A stretch of 64,000 nucleotides of DNA from Paenalcaligenes sp052103955 (lineage in GTDB: Bacteria; Pseudomonadota; Gammaproteobacteria; Burkholderiales; Burkholderiaceae_B). Of this stretch, positions 1 through 8,823 are shown one piece after another. Position 1 is the first letter of the stretch. The number at the start of each line of letters is the position of its first letter. The notes under the pieces were generated by a model, which was given only the letters and a program-made list of their open reading frames with translations, was not told the origin of the DNA and made no database searches. The translations under genes were made by a program, and so were the position numbers. The stretch lies in the NCBI GenBank assembly GCA_052103955.1, contig JBQELO010000001.1, forward strand, positions 186,001-250,000, given 5' to 3'.

Positions 1-27
1 TCACATACGGCACAGTTAACTGCATCA

Positions 28-56
28 GCCGTCTGCCCCGCAGACGGCCTCATTTT
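28..56 (+). terminator. Rho-independent terminator of a gene upstream of the window
   Basis: A perfect 9-bp stem (GCCGTCTGC / GCAGACGGC) with a CCC loop is followed by CTCATTTT. This is a canonical intrinsic terminator for a plus-strand gene that ends before the window. It also argues that the next gene starts downstream of it, although its reading frame stays open back to base 1. Confidence 0.8.
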
Positions 57-72
57 GCCTGATGCCATCACC

Positions 73-1443
73 ATGACGACTTTGCACCATTCACGAGAGT
101 TAGCCGAATTTGCGGCTAATTTACGTTATGAAGACATACCTTCCGAGGTTATTGAACGCACCCAAGCGCTGTTTCTGGATACCCTAGCCTCTATCTTGGC
201 AGGTGCTTCTACACGCCCTGTACAAACCATAGAAACCGTATCCAAGCACATGCGACCCGATCATGGTCCATCGGAAATTTTGGTATCGGCCACGCACAGT
301 TCGCCTTTTTTTGCGGCCATGATTAATGCCGCCGCTGCACACGTGGTAGAACAAGACGACCTACACAACAGTTCGGTGTTGCACCCTGCCGCCGTGGTGT
401 TCCCCCCCGCCTTAGCCGTCACCCAAGATCTGAAGAAAACCGGTAAAGATTTACTGACTGCTGCGGTAGCAGGCTACGAAGTGGGTATACGCGTAGGGGA
501 GTTTTTGGGGCGCTCGCACTATCAAATTTTTCACACCACCGCCACAGTAGGCACCTTAGCCGCGGCCGCCACTGCCGGAAACTTGCTGCGGTTAGATGGC
601 GAGCAAATGTTACATGCCTTTGGTTCGGCTGGCACCCAAGCAGCTGGGCTGTGGGAGTTTCTGCGTGACGCCGCCGACTCCAAGCAATTACATACTGCCC
701 ACGCCGCCAGCAGTGGTTTGTGGTCAGCGTACCTTGCTCAAGCGGGCTTCACGGGTGCCACCCACATACTGGAAGGCAAAAAAGGGATGGCGGCGGGGAT
801 GTCTAACGACTCAGACGTTACCCGTTTAATTGATGGCCTAGGCACCCGCTGGGCATTAAGCGAAACCTCGTTTAAGTTTCATGCTTCGTGCCGTCACACC
901 CACCCCTCTGCCGATGCCTTACAACTGCTCATGACAGAGCACGGCCTACGCGCCGGTGACATTGCCAGTGTGACCACCCATGTACACCAAGGCGCCATTG
1001 ATGTGCTAGGTGCAGTTACTCGTCCACAAACTGTGCACCAATCTAAGTTTTCCATGGGTACAGTGCTGGGATTAATTGCGGTGTTTGGTAAAGCTGACCT
1101 CACCACCTTTGATGAGCAAGCCCTACAAAACCCTGCTGTGGCAGACTTCCGCGACCGTGTGCAGATGGTGTACGACCCCGAAATAGATGGCGCCTACCCA
1201 CATAAATGGATAGGCAAAGTCAGCGTAACCACCCACGATGGCCGCACCTTACACGCCCGAGTCGACGACCCTAAAGGCGATCCCGGTAATACGCTTACAC
1301 GTGCAGAACTGGAAGATAAGGTGCACCGCTTAATTCAATACGGCAACCCAGCACATACGGTAGAGGCTAATACTGCCTTAGCCAACAAGCTCATTGATAT
1401 AGTCTGGCGCTTACCCGAATTGAATCAGGTGCAACTGCTATAG
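73..1443 (+). CDS. MmgE/PrpD family protein (2-methylcitrate dehydratase-like)
   Basis: The 456-residue product is a full-length member of the MmgE/PrpD family, cytosolic dehydratases and isomerases of branched tricarboxylates and related acids. The N-terminal helical domain carries the typical DTLASILAGA stretch, and the middle has the family region around AHVVEQDDLHN (about residues 90-105). I chose the ATG at 73 because a terminator hairpin ends at 56; a TTG at 55 is also in frame. The gene converges on the minus-strand cluster next door. P. aeruginosa's itaconate locus also contains an MmgE/PrpD gene (PA0881), so a role in the same catabolism is likely by context. Its exact substrate there is not known to me. 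The family call is firm and the role is inferred. Confidence 0.85.
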   Translation: MTTLHHSRELAEFAANLRYEDIPSEVIERTQALFLDTLASILAGASTRPVQTIETVSKHMRPDHGPSEILVSATHSSPFFAAMINAAAAHVVEQDDLHNSSVLHPAAVVFPPALAVTQDLKKTGKDLLTAAVAGYEVGIRVGEFLGRSHYQIFHTTATVGTLAAAATAGNLLRLDGEQMLHAFGSAGTQAAGLWEFLRDAADSKQLHTAHAASSGLWSAYLAQAGFTGATHILEGKKGMAAGMSNDSDVTRLIDGLGTRWALSETSFKFHASCRHTHPSADALQLLMTEHGLRAGDIASVTTHVHQGAIDVLGAVTRPQTVHQSKFSMGTVLGLIAVFGKADLTTFDEQALQNPAVADFRDRVQMVYDPEIDGAYPHKWIGKVSVTTHDGRTLHARVDDPKGDPGNTLTRAELEDKVHRLIQYGNPAHTVEANTALANKLIDIVWRLPELNQVQLL

Positions 1444-1447
1444 CCTA

Positions 1448-2383
1448 CTACACCAGTGCCGACGGTATATCAGTAGGCACTGGTACTGTTTTGGCATCGG
1501 CCAATAACAGTTGAATAAGCTCATAGGTAAAGGAGGGCAAGGACTCCATGTCGCGCACGCAAATCAGTAAATCGCGTATTGCCCACTCATTACTCAAGCC
1601 CACAATGTGTATAGGCAACACATCGGCATGGCGCTTTGCGACGGACTCAGGCACGAGCGAAATCCCCGCATTGGCAGCCACCATTCTGCAAGCTGCCTCA
1701 AAGCTACCCACCTGAATACGGGTTTGCAACGTGCGCCCCATGGTGTCGGTAATGCGTTTTAAGAAAGAATGTATAGCCGTGCCTTCATGCAGCACGATAT
1801 ACGGGCTTTCTATGGTTTCCTCAAACGCAATGCTATTGAAGGCCGCCAAGGGGTGCGATTGCGCCACCACCAGCACCAAACGATCATGGCGATACGGCAG
1901 TACTTGTAAGCCTTCGGTATTGACTGAACCCGCCACCAACCCTATATCGGTAGCGCCAGACAGTACAGCACGCACAATCTCATCGCTAGGACGCTCACGT
2001 AAATCCACATTGATGTCGGGCCATGCCGCTAAGTATTGGCTCAACACATGCGGCAAGAACTCCGTCATGGCGGTGGTATTGGCTTGCACACTAACACTGC
2101 CTTTAATGCCTTCTGCATAGTCTTGTAAGTCGGAGCGCAGCAACTCTACCTGATGCAGCACCTGCCTAGCATGCGCTAAAAAGGTTTCACCAGCAGGACG
2201 CAACGTAATGCCTTGCGCACTACGATTTAGCAATGGCACGCCTATGGACTGCTCTAGGTTTTTTATACGCATACTCGCCGCAGGCAAGGAAATAAACACA
2301 CGTGCTGCCGCTCGTGTCAGGCTCCCCTCTTCGGCCACATAGCTAAACAAACGTAGGTCCACAAAATCAAACTGCATCGCCAT
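1448..2383 (-). CDS. LysR family transcriptional regulator
   Basis: This 311-residue protein has a LysR-type winged helix-turn-helix at residues 5-65 (FVDLRLFSYVAEEGSLTRAA) and a periplasmic-binding-like effector domain to the C-terminus. The ATG at 2383 is preceded by AGGAG seven bases upstream; a longer frame reaches back to 2428 but lacks such a site. The gene lies 79 bp downstream of the ornithine-cyclodeaminase-family gene on the same strand, so the two are probably co-transcribed. Its target may be that gene or the MmgE/PrpD gene, whose end it nearly touches (4 bp apart). The effector is unknown. Confidence 0.85.
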   Translation of the reverse strand: MAMQFDFVDLRLFSYVAEEGSLTRAAARVFISLPAASMRIKNLEQSIGVPLLNRSAQGITLRPAGETFLAHARQVLHQVELLRSDLQDYAEGIKGSVSVQANTTAMTEFLPHVLSQYLAAWPDINVDLRERPSDEIVRAVLSGATDIGLVAGSVNTEGLQVLPYRHDRLVLVVAQSHPLAAFNSIAFEETIESPYIVLHEGTAIHSFLKRITDTMGRTLQTRIQVGSFEAACRMVAANAGISLVPESVAKRHADVLPIHIVGLSNEWAIRDLLICVRDMESLPSFTYELIQLLLADAKTVPVPTDIPSALV

Positions 2384-2462
2384 GAAAGCGCTCCTGCTAT
2401 TGATGCTACGTTCAGGGGTAGCCAGCACGATGCTTAGCCCCCCATTTCCTGCAAAGCGCTGC

Positions 2463-3404
2463 CTACGCGGTTTGTTGGCTACCTTCGTACACCAAAATAG
2501 CGGCGGTCAGATCTTCCAGGGCATTACCCACCGACTTAAACACGGTGATTTGGTCGTCGCTAGTACGGCCTGCATGCTCACCTTTACACAGATCAAACAG
2601 CGTGGCTTGAATAGCCTCTACGGTTAACGTGCCCGCTTCAATGGCTTGCAACAAGTCGCCCGCCTTCTTCGCCGCTTCGTCGGTATCCACAAAGACCGCC
2701 GCACGAGCAAAACACTGTGCATCGGTTTCAATCATGTGCGGTGCGAAACTGCCAATCAAATCCAAATGTTGACCTGGTTTTAACCACTCACCATGCACCA
2801 AAGGCGCTTCTGATAAGGTGGCACAACTGATGATATCGGCCTGTGCCACGCCTTCTTCTACGGTGCTAACCACATGAGCGTTATAGCCTTTTTCGTTCAG
2901 CTCTTGCACCAAGCGCTCCGCCCCTTCTGGGCGTCTATTCCATACAAACACATCTTTAATGGGGCGCACAACGCTGTAAGCATCCGGCAAAAAGCTGGCT
3001 ACGCGACCGGTACCCAGCACAAACAAACGGCTGGCATCTTTCTTCGCCAAATACCCGCCCGCCAATGCCGATGCGGCAGCTGTTCGGCGAGACGTCACCG
3101 CATCACCATCCACATGCGCCAAAGGCTTACCGGTACGCCCGTCGTATAGCAAATACGTAGAGTGCAGCCCCGGCAAATCCAGCTCGTGATTAGCAGAGAA
3201 AATATTCACTGTTTTCAAGCCGAAGTATTTCTTGTTATCCCAAGCCGGCATGATCAAGGTAATACCTTTACGACCATCGCACTCTATGGTGTGGGTGTGT
3301 CGTAGTGGCACGGTGATATTTGCTTGAAAAGCGTGGCGCAATGCCGGTACTAGTTTGTCAAAGCCCAACAAAGCATTAGAAACATCTGCATCAATCAGCT
3401 GCAT
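2463..3404 (-). CDS. Ornithine cyclodeaminase / mu-crystallin family protein (possible pyrroline-2-carboxylate reductase)
   Basis: The 313-residue product belongs to the ornithine cyclodeaminase/mu-crystallin family. It has the substrate-site segment SRRTAAASALA (about residues 109-119), a Rossmann dinucleotide site starting LFVLGTGRVA, and the C-terminal ITVFKSVGNALEDL signature. The KSVG-ALEDL form is common in ketimine and delta-1-pyrroline-2-carboxylate reductases, but ornithine cyclodeaminase and other imine reductases share it. The start at 3404 has AAGGAT upstream. It sits between the itaconate-type genes and a LysR gene and has no counterpart in the P. aeruginosa locus as I know it. 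The 190-bp gap upstream could hold its own promoter. Confidence 0.75.
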   Translation of the reverse strand: MQLIDADVSNALLGFDKLVPALRHAFQANITVPLRHTHTIECDGRKGITLIMPAWDNKKYFGLKTVNIFSANHELDLPGLHSTYLLYDGRTGKPLAHVDGDAVTSRRTAAASALAGGYLAKKDASRLFVLGTGRVASFLPDAYSVVRPIKDVFVWNRRPEGAERLVQELNEKGYNAHVVSTVEEGVAQADIISCATLSEAPLVHGEWLKPGQHLDLIGSFAPHMIETDAQCFARAAVFVDTDEAAKKAGDLLQAIEAGTLTVEAIQATLFDLCKGEHAGRTSDDQITVFKSVGNALEDLTAAILVYEGSQQTA

Positions 3405-3594
3405 ATTTTTTATCCTTACTCGTATTCTTCCGTAGGCACTCTGCCGTGCGGTGATCACGCAAGATCCCGGCCACGCAGAGCACTATCTAACACAACCCTA
3501 CAGAGTATTTGGGTTGCACCTTTATTTTTATTATGGTTAACCCTCGATTTTGCGAATAAAGTAGGTGGCCGCACCTACTCAGCCCACTACAACG

Positions 3595-4434
3595 TTAACG
3601 CGCACGCGCCAAAAAACGTCTGGCATGTTGCACCACGGGCTGGTCTACCATTTTTCCATCCACCTGAACGGCCGACCCACCAGACGACTCATCGGCGGCC
3701 ACCACACGTCGTGCCCAATCCAGTTCTTGCTCAGAAGGCAGCATGGCTTGATGCACCCCTTCCACTTGGCGTGGGTGAATACACAGCTTGCCACCAAACC
3801 CAAAACGCAAAGCGCGCTGCACATCCATACGCAAACGTTCGCCGTCTTGCAATGCGGTGGTCACACCATCAATAGCTGGGGCTAAGCCGCCCAATCGCGT
3901 CGCCATGGCCATTTCAAACCGCAACGGCGCAAGCTCTGGCTCGTCCTCTGAACACTGCAAACCGGTGTCAGCCATAAAGTCTAAGTGGCCTAACGCTAAA
4001 CGACATACCCCCTGCACCGCAGCCAGCTCACGCACTGCTGCATAACCCTGCGCCGACTCTATTAGAGGAATCAGAGGCACGTGCGGTAACGCTGCATGCA
4101 CCTGCTCTAGAGCCGGCACAGACTCGGCCTTAGGCACCAGCAACGCCCAGTCGCCCGTTAACTGTTTAGCCCATGCGATATCTTGTTTACCTAGGTCAGA
4201 GCCAGCACTATTACAGCGCACTACCAACGGCACGCCATGCTCTTGCAACGCAGACCATGCCGCCGCAATCTCGGCTCTGGCCTGCTCTTTATCGGCACTA
4301 CCCACCGCATCTTCTAAGTCAAACACCACCGCATCAGCACCGGTTTGCAAAGCCTTCACAAAACGGTCTGGCCTATTCCCCGGTACAAACAAAAATGTAC
4401 GTGCTTGCGCAATGCGTGTTTGACTGCTGCTCAT
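3595..4434 (-). CDS. HpcH/HpaI-CitE family CoA-ester lyase, likely (S)-citramalyl-CoA lyase
   Basis: A 279-residue CitE-like TIM-barrel lyase. The N-terminus LFVPGNRPDRFVKAL and VFDLEDAVG are the family's CoA and metal region, LIPLIESAQGY supplies the metal-binding Glu, and GHLDFMAD the following Asp. By the P. aeruginosa model (PA0883, Ccl) it would split (S)-citramalyl-CoA into acetyl-CoA and pyruvate, the last step of itaconate breakdown. It lies 40 bp downstream of the CoA-transferase gene in the same operon. The family is certain; substrate identity rests on operon content, since the same family includes malyl-CoA and beta-methylmalyl-CoA lyases. Confidence 0.82.
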   Translation of the reverse strand: MSSSQTRIAQARTFLFVPGNRPDRFVKALQTGADAVVFDLEDAVGSADKEQARAEIAAAWSALQEHGVPLVVRCNSAGSDLGKQDIAWAKQLTGDWALLVPKAESVPALEQVHAALPHVPLIPLIESAQGYAAVRELAAVQGVCRLALGHLDFMADTGLQCSEDEPELAPLRFEMAMATRLGGLAPAIDGVTTALQDGERLRMDVQRALRFGFGGKLCIHPRQVEGVHQAMLPSEQELDWARRVVAADESSGGSAVQVDGKMVDQPVVQHARRFLARAR

Positions 4435-4474
4435 GCTTTATTCTGCCTTACAAAAAATACGTGATATTGCCCTG

Positions 4475-5656
4475 TTATACCGCACCCGCTGCACGTAAAG
4501 CGGCTATTTGCTCAGGCGTTTTACCTAATTCTTGCAAAATAGACTCCACATGCTCACCCAAACCTGGCACGGCATCCATGCGTGGTGTGTAGGCATTAGT
4601 ACGCCCTGGTGGTAGTAAAGCGGGTAACTCGCCCACTGGGCTCATCACCGATGACCAACGCTGTCTGACTTGCAATTGTGGGTGCTGCCATACATCGTTC
4701 ATGGTGTTCACCCGTGCGTTAGCAATCTGCGCTTTTTCTAAGCGCTCTACTACCTGATCGGCCGTCAAACTGGCAAAACGTTCCAAGATTAAGGCCTGCA
4801 AAGCATCACGGTTATCAGAACGTTTAGAGTTAGACGCAAAACGCGCATCGGTGGCTAAGGTGGGTTGTTCCATGATTTGGTCGCAAAACACGTTCCACTC
4901 TCGTTCGTTTTGCAGTCCTAACATGACGGTATTGCCATCACCAGCAACAAAAGGCCCATAGGGGTAAATGGTGGCATGTGCTGCTGCTGAACGTGCTGGG
5001 GGTGGTGCACCATCAAAAGCGTAATACAGCGGGTAACCCATCCACTCCACCATGCTTTCCAGCATGGATACATCAATATTGCTGCCTTTTCCGGTTTTAC
5101 CCCGTTGCAGTAGCGCTGCCAAAATATTGGTGTAGGCGTACATTCCAGCCGCGATATCAGCAATAGAACAGCCTGCTTTAGAAGGGTGTTCGGGCGTACC
5201 CGTTACCGACAAAAACCCCGACTCACTTTGAATCAACAAGTCGTAGGCTTTTTTATCTCGGTACGGGCCATCGTCGCCATAACCAGAAATATTGCACACA
5301 ATCAACGTGGGGAAGCGGCTATGCAGTGCCTCGAACGACAAGCCCAAACGAGCAGCCGCCCCGGGCGCCAAGTTCTGCACCAACACATCGGCCTCCGCTA
5401 GCAGTTGCTCAAGCACCTCTTGCGCGGCTGGGTGCTTCACATCCAAGGTTAGGCTTTCCTTAGAACGGTTCGCCCACACAAAATGCGAGGCCATGCCCTC
5501 CACCCTTTCATCGTAGGCCCGTGCAAAATCACCACTACCGGGGCGTTCTACTTTGATAACTCGGGCACCCAAGTCAGCCAATTGCCGCGTACAAAACGGT
5601 GCGGCAATGGCATGCTCTAACGTGACAACTGTCACCCCATCCAAAGGACGCGACAT
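4475..5656 (-). CDS. Class III CoA-transferase (CaiB/BaiF), likely succinyl-CoA:itaconate CoA-transferase
   Basis: A 393-residue family III CoA-transferase. It has the N-terminal RVIKVERPGSGDFAR region, the LTLDVKHPAAQEVL segment, and CSIADIAAGMYA with the Asp that forms the acyl anhydride intermediate in this family. It lies 12 bp after the acyl-CoA dehydrogenase gene. In P. aeruginosa the equivalent (PA0882, Ict) activates itaconate to itaconyl-CoA. The family acts on many acids (formyl-, carnitinyl-, mesaconyl-CoA), so the itaconate assignment depends on the hydratase and lyase genes around it. Confidence 0.82.
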   Translation of the reverse strand: MSRPLDGVTVVTLEHAIAAPFCTRQLADLGARVIKVERPGSGDFARAYDERVEGMASHFVWANRSKESLTLDVKHPAAQEVLEQLLAEADVLVQNLAPGAAARLGLSFEALHSRFPTLIVCNISGYGDDGPYRDKKAYDLLIQSESGFLSVTGTPEHPSKAGCSIADIAAGMYAYTNILAALLQRGKTGKGSNIDVSMLESMVEWMGYPLYYAFDGAPPPARSAAAHATIYPYGPFVAGDGNTVMLGLQNEREWNVFCDQIMEQPTLATDARFASNSKRSDNRDALQALILERFASLTADQVVERLEKAQIANARVNTMNDVWQHPQLQVRQRWSSVMSPVGELPALLPPGRTNAYTPRMDAVPGLGEHVESILQELGKTPEQIAALRAAGAV

Positions 5657-5668
5657 TTCACCCTCTAC

Positions 5669-6829
5669 TTAGAAAGAACGGGGCAAGCCCAACACATGCT
5701 CAGCCACGTAGGAGTAAATCAAGTTAGTAGAAATAGGCGCCACTTGATACAGGCGAGTTTCGCGGAATTTACGCTCAATGTCGTATTCTTTGGCAAAACC
5801 AAAACCACCATAGGTTTGCAAACAGACGTTAGCTGCTTCCCAACTGGCTTTGGCCGCTAAATACTTTGCCATATTGGCTTGTGCCCCACACGCTTGGCGC
5901 GCATCGAAGCGGCGTGCCGCATCAAAGCGCATCAAATTAGCCGCTTCAATTTCAATAAAGGCATCTGCAATAGGAAACTGCACGCCTTGGTTCTGACCTA
6001 TGGGCCTATCAAACACCACGCGCTCGTTGGCATAGCTACATGCCCTATCAATAAACCAATAACCATCACCTATACATTCGGCCGCAATCAAGGTGCGCTC
6101 GGCATTCAAGCCTTCCAAAATGTATTTGAAGCCCTTGCCCTCTTCACCAATCAGGTTTTCTTCAGGGATTTCCAAGTTATCGAAAAACAGTTCATTGGTT
6201 TCATGGTTCACCAAGTTAGGAATAGGCCGCACATCCAGCCCATTACCAATGGCATCACGCAAATCCACCATAAAAATCGACATACCTTCTGACTTCTTGC
6301 GTACTTCGCTCAGTGGCGTCGTACGTGCCAACAAGATCATCAAGTCAGAATGCTGCACGCGTGATATCCACACCTTTTGCCCATTCACTACCCAACGACC
6401 GTCTTTCTTAACGGCGGTAGTCTTGATTTTGGTGGTATCGGTACCCGTAGTGGGTTCCGTCACCGCCATAGACTGTATGCGTAGTTTTCCTGCGGCAATT
6501 TGGGGCAGGTATTTTTCTTTTTGTACGGTACTGCCACTGCGCAACAAGGTGCCCATGTTGTACATCTGACCGTGCACGGAACCTGCGTTCCCGCCGCAAC
6601 GGTTGATCTCCTCCATGATTACCGATGCCGCCGTCAGCCCTAAGCCGGTACCACCGTACTCTTCAGGGATCATTGCCGCTAACCAGCCCGCTTCGATTAA
6701 AGCGTCTACGAAACGCTCTGGGTACGCTTCTTTGGCATCAATTTCACGAAAATACTCATCAGGAAACTGTTTGCACAACTGGCGCACACCATCGCGTATT
6801 TCTTCAAACTCGTCTTGTTCCATGTACAT
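5669..6829 (-). CDS. Acyl-CoA dehydrogenase family protein of the itaconate-type cluster
   Basis: A 386-residue FAD-dependent acyl-CoA dehydrogenase. Visible are the FAD-side motif MAVTEPTTGTDTTKIKT, VWISRVQHSD, the HETNELFFDNLEIP strand, and the C-terminal LQTYGGFGFAKEYDIER signature. The segment that carries the catalytic Glu in most family members (YEGT) reads QVAPIST, so the usual base is absent at that position. A Glu elsewhere, as in isovaleryl-CoA dehydrogenase, may serve. The ATG at 6829 has GGAGA six bases upstream; the frame open to 6901 overlaps the neighbour and is not used. P. aeruginosa PA0879 is the likely counterpart. Its substrate is not established. Confidence 0.85.
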   Translation of the reverse strand: MYMEQDEFEEIRDGVRQLCKQFPDEYFREIDAKEAYPERFVDALIEAGWLAAMIPEEYGGTGLGLTAASVIMEEINRCGGNAGSVHGQMYNMGTLLRSGSTVQKEKYLPQIAAGKLRIQSMAVTEPTTGTDTTKIKTTAVKKDGRWVVNGQKVWISRVQHSDLMILLARTTPLSEVRKKSEGMSIFMVDLRDAIGNGLDVRPIPNLVNHETNELFFDNLEIPEENLIGEEGKGFKYILEGLNAERTLIAAECIGDGYWFIDRACSYANERVVFDRPIGQNQGVQFPIADAFIEIEAANLMRFDAARRFDARQACGAQANMAKYLAAKASWEAANVCLQTYGGFGFAKEYDIERKFRETRLYQVAPISTNLIYSYVAEHVLGLPRSF

Positions 6830-6843
6830 CGTTGTTCTCCGTT

Positions 6844-7695
6844 TTAGTACAGTTCCACCTGGGCTTGCATCGCCAAATGGCCGGTTTCTGTGCAGGCCCA
6901 TAGCGAGACCTGCTGATCGTTATCTTGTCGTCCACACACCGTGAACGTATTAATGTCAAAAATAGGGCTTACTGCCTTAAACGAAAAGGTACGTACTCGT
7001 GCATCGGGCAATTCGCGGCGCAGTAAATCCAACAACAACGTGGCAATTAACGGGCCATGCACAACTAAGCCTGGGTAGCCTTCTTCTTGGGTGACATAGC
7101 TGCGGTCGTAATGAATACGGTGACCATTAAAGGTCAGAGCTGAATAGCGAAATAGCAAGACGGGATCAGGCGTGATCTTCCGTTGCCACTGCGCCCCTAC
7201 TGGTGCAGGTACCGGCGTAGGCACTGGTGCACCCGCAGCAGGCATATCGCGGTACACAATGTCGTGATAATCCACGATAGCCAAGGTGTCATCCGCATAG
7301 ATTTCATGCTTTACCTTCACAAACACCAACGCCCCACTACGCCCTTCTTTTACGCTCAGATCCGCAATAGTCGATACACGTTTTAGGCTTTGCCCTGCAC
7401 AGAGTGGCGCTAGAAACTCTAGTTGACTACCCGCCCACATGCGGCGCGGCAGCGGCACTGGCGGCAAGAACCCACCGCGCTTAGCATGCCCATCTACCCC
7501 AATTTCTGACTGCTGGTGTACCGGCAAAAAGTACAGCCAATGCCAGCACGGTGGCACATCCAACATCGCCACATCGGGGTCGTCTCGGTCCAATGTTGCT
7601 GTCAATGCCTTTAACGGTGCGGATGTCACCGTATCTAGCGCTGTCTCGGTACGCCCTATCCATTCCCGCAAATGTGCCATATCCACTGCTGCCAT
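6844..7695 (-). CDS. MaoC/HTD2-like hydratase, likely itaconyl-CoA (mesaconyl-C4-CoA) hydratase
   Basis: A 283-residue double hot-dog protein of the fungal HTD2/mesaconyl-C4-CoA hydratase group. The C-terminal half has the hydratase-2 type motif FNGHRIHYDRSY with its Asp/His pair and YPGLVVHGP. The N-terminal half is the degenerate FAS1-like hot dog with LPRRMWAGSQ. It is the first gene of the minus-strand operon and would convert itaconyl-CoA to citramalyl-CoA, as PA0878 (Ich) does in P. aeruginosa. The start is the ATG at 7695 or the GTG three bases before it; AGGGTAGG lies directly upstream. Confidence 0.8.
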   Translation of the reverse strand: MAAVDMAHLREWIGRTETALDTVTSAPLKALTATLDRDDPDVAMLDVPPCWHWLYFLPVHQQSEIGVDGHAKRGGFLPPVPLPRRMWAGSQLEFLAPLCAGQSLKRVSTIADLSVKEGRSGALVFVKVKHEIYADDTLAIVDYHDIVYRDMPAAGAPVPTPVPAPVGAQWQRKITPDPVLLFRYSALTFNGHRIHYDRSYVTQEEGYPGLVVHGPLIATLLLDLLRRELPDARVRTFSFKAVSPIFDINTFTVCGRQDNDQQVSLWACTETGHLAMQAQVELY

Positions 7696-7764
7696 CACCT
7701 ACCCTTTTCGCGTTAGTTTTAGTACTAGGTTGATCTGATTGTAGGTAGCGTCTAAATATCTGTA

Positions 7765-7785
7765 AAATAGTTATTAAATCTATTT
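7765..7785. promoter_or_regulatory. Dyad in the divergent itaconate-type operon/LysR intergenic region, likely LysR-type operator
   Basis: AAATAG, nine bases and CTATTT form a perfect inverted repeat of the T-N11-A kind bound by LysR regulators. A second half-site-like ATCTATTTT follows at 7791-7799. The dyad lies between the hydratase gene and the divergent LysR gene, the position from which a LysR protein typically controls both itself and its target operon. Confidence 0.6.
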
Positions 7786-7816
7786 GCTATATCTATTTTG
7801 TATACCTAAAGCGGCT

Positions 7817-8746
7817 ATGGAACTACGTCAATTACGCTATTTCATCGGTGTGTGTGAAACCGGTAGCTTGTTGCGTGCCTCGGCTCGCCTGCACATTGCA
7901 CAACCAGCCTTAGGACAACAAATTTCTGCTTTAGAACATGAGCTAGGCGTCAAACTGTTCGAACGCTCTAACAGAGGGATGATACAAACCGAAGCAGGAC
8001 GCACGTTTCTAGAACATGCACGCGTGGTGCTGGCCGATGCTGAACGCGCCAAACAAGCTGTACGTGCTACGAACAGCAGCCCCAGCGGCGAAGTATCCAT
8101 AGGTTTACCCACCAGCATTGCGCTTAGCACTACGCTGCCCATACTCAGCGCCTGCAGAAAACAGTACCCCAACATACGCCTAAAAATTGTCGAAGCCTAT
8201 AGTGGTTTCATACAAGAATGGCTGCATTCTGGCCGCTTAGATATAGCCTTGCTCTTTGGTGCCGACCCCGAACCTGGCCTGAACAAACGCCCCCTGTTAG
8301 ACGACAGCTTGGTGTTTGTCACCAGCACTGCACAATCGCTAGGCTCTAACCTAAGTTTGGCTGATATCAGCAAACTGCCGTTGGTATTACCCGGCCAAGA
8401 GCATGGCTTGCGCCGTATTATTGACGATGCCTGCGCCGCCCAAAAACTCAGCCTAGATATCGTGGCCGAAATTGAATCACTGGGCAGTGTGAAACGCGCC
8501 ACCCAAGCCGGCTTAGGCAGCACCATCTTGCCCCAAGTCTGTTTGCTGGAAGAAATCGCCAACGGCTCACTACACTGCGCACACATAGACAACAACCGCT
8601 TATCTCGACGCGTGGTCTGCGCCACCAGCCTAACCCGCCCAGGCTCTAACGCCATTGCAGCGGTAGAAACCTTAGTGCTGGAAGTCATCTACGACATGGT
8701 CAACAGCGGCACGTGGCCTGCCCGTTGGGTAGGCGACGCACGCTAA
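7817..8746 (+). CDS. LysR family regulator, probable activator of the itaconate-type operon
   Basis: A 309-residue LysR-type regulator. Its N-terminus MELRQLRYFIGVCETGS and the following QPALGQQISALEHELG form the canonical winged helix, followed by an effector-binding domain. The ATG at 7817 opens the conserved family N-terminus; the frame extends to 7784 without support. It is transcribed divergently from the hydratase gene across a 121-bp region holding a T-N11-A dyad. The same arrangement exists for PA0877 and the P. aeruginosa itaconate genes, so an itaconate or itaconyl-derived inducer is plausible. Confidence 0.85.
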   Translation: MELRQLRYFIGVCETGSLLRASARLHIAQPALGQQISALEHELGVKLFERSNRGMIQTEAGRTFLEHARVVLADAERAKQAVRATNSSPSGEVSIGLPTSIALSTTLPILSACRKQYPNIRLKIVEAYSGFIQEWLHSGRLDIALLFGADPEPGLNKRPLLDDSLVFVTSTAQSLGSNLSLADISKLPLVLPGQEHGLRRIIDDACAAQKLSLDIVAEIESLGSVKRATQAGLGSTILPQVCLLEEIANGSLHCAHIDNNRLSRRVVCATSLTRPGSNAIAAVETLVLEVIYDMVNSGTWPARWVGDAR

Positions 8747-8823
8747 GCTTTTCTCCTTTTCTCTCTCCTAGCTGGGCTGCTTGACGCAGGCGGCGGTGTC
8801 TGCCTGTTTCGTGATAACCCTTA

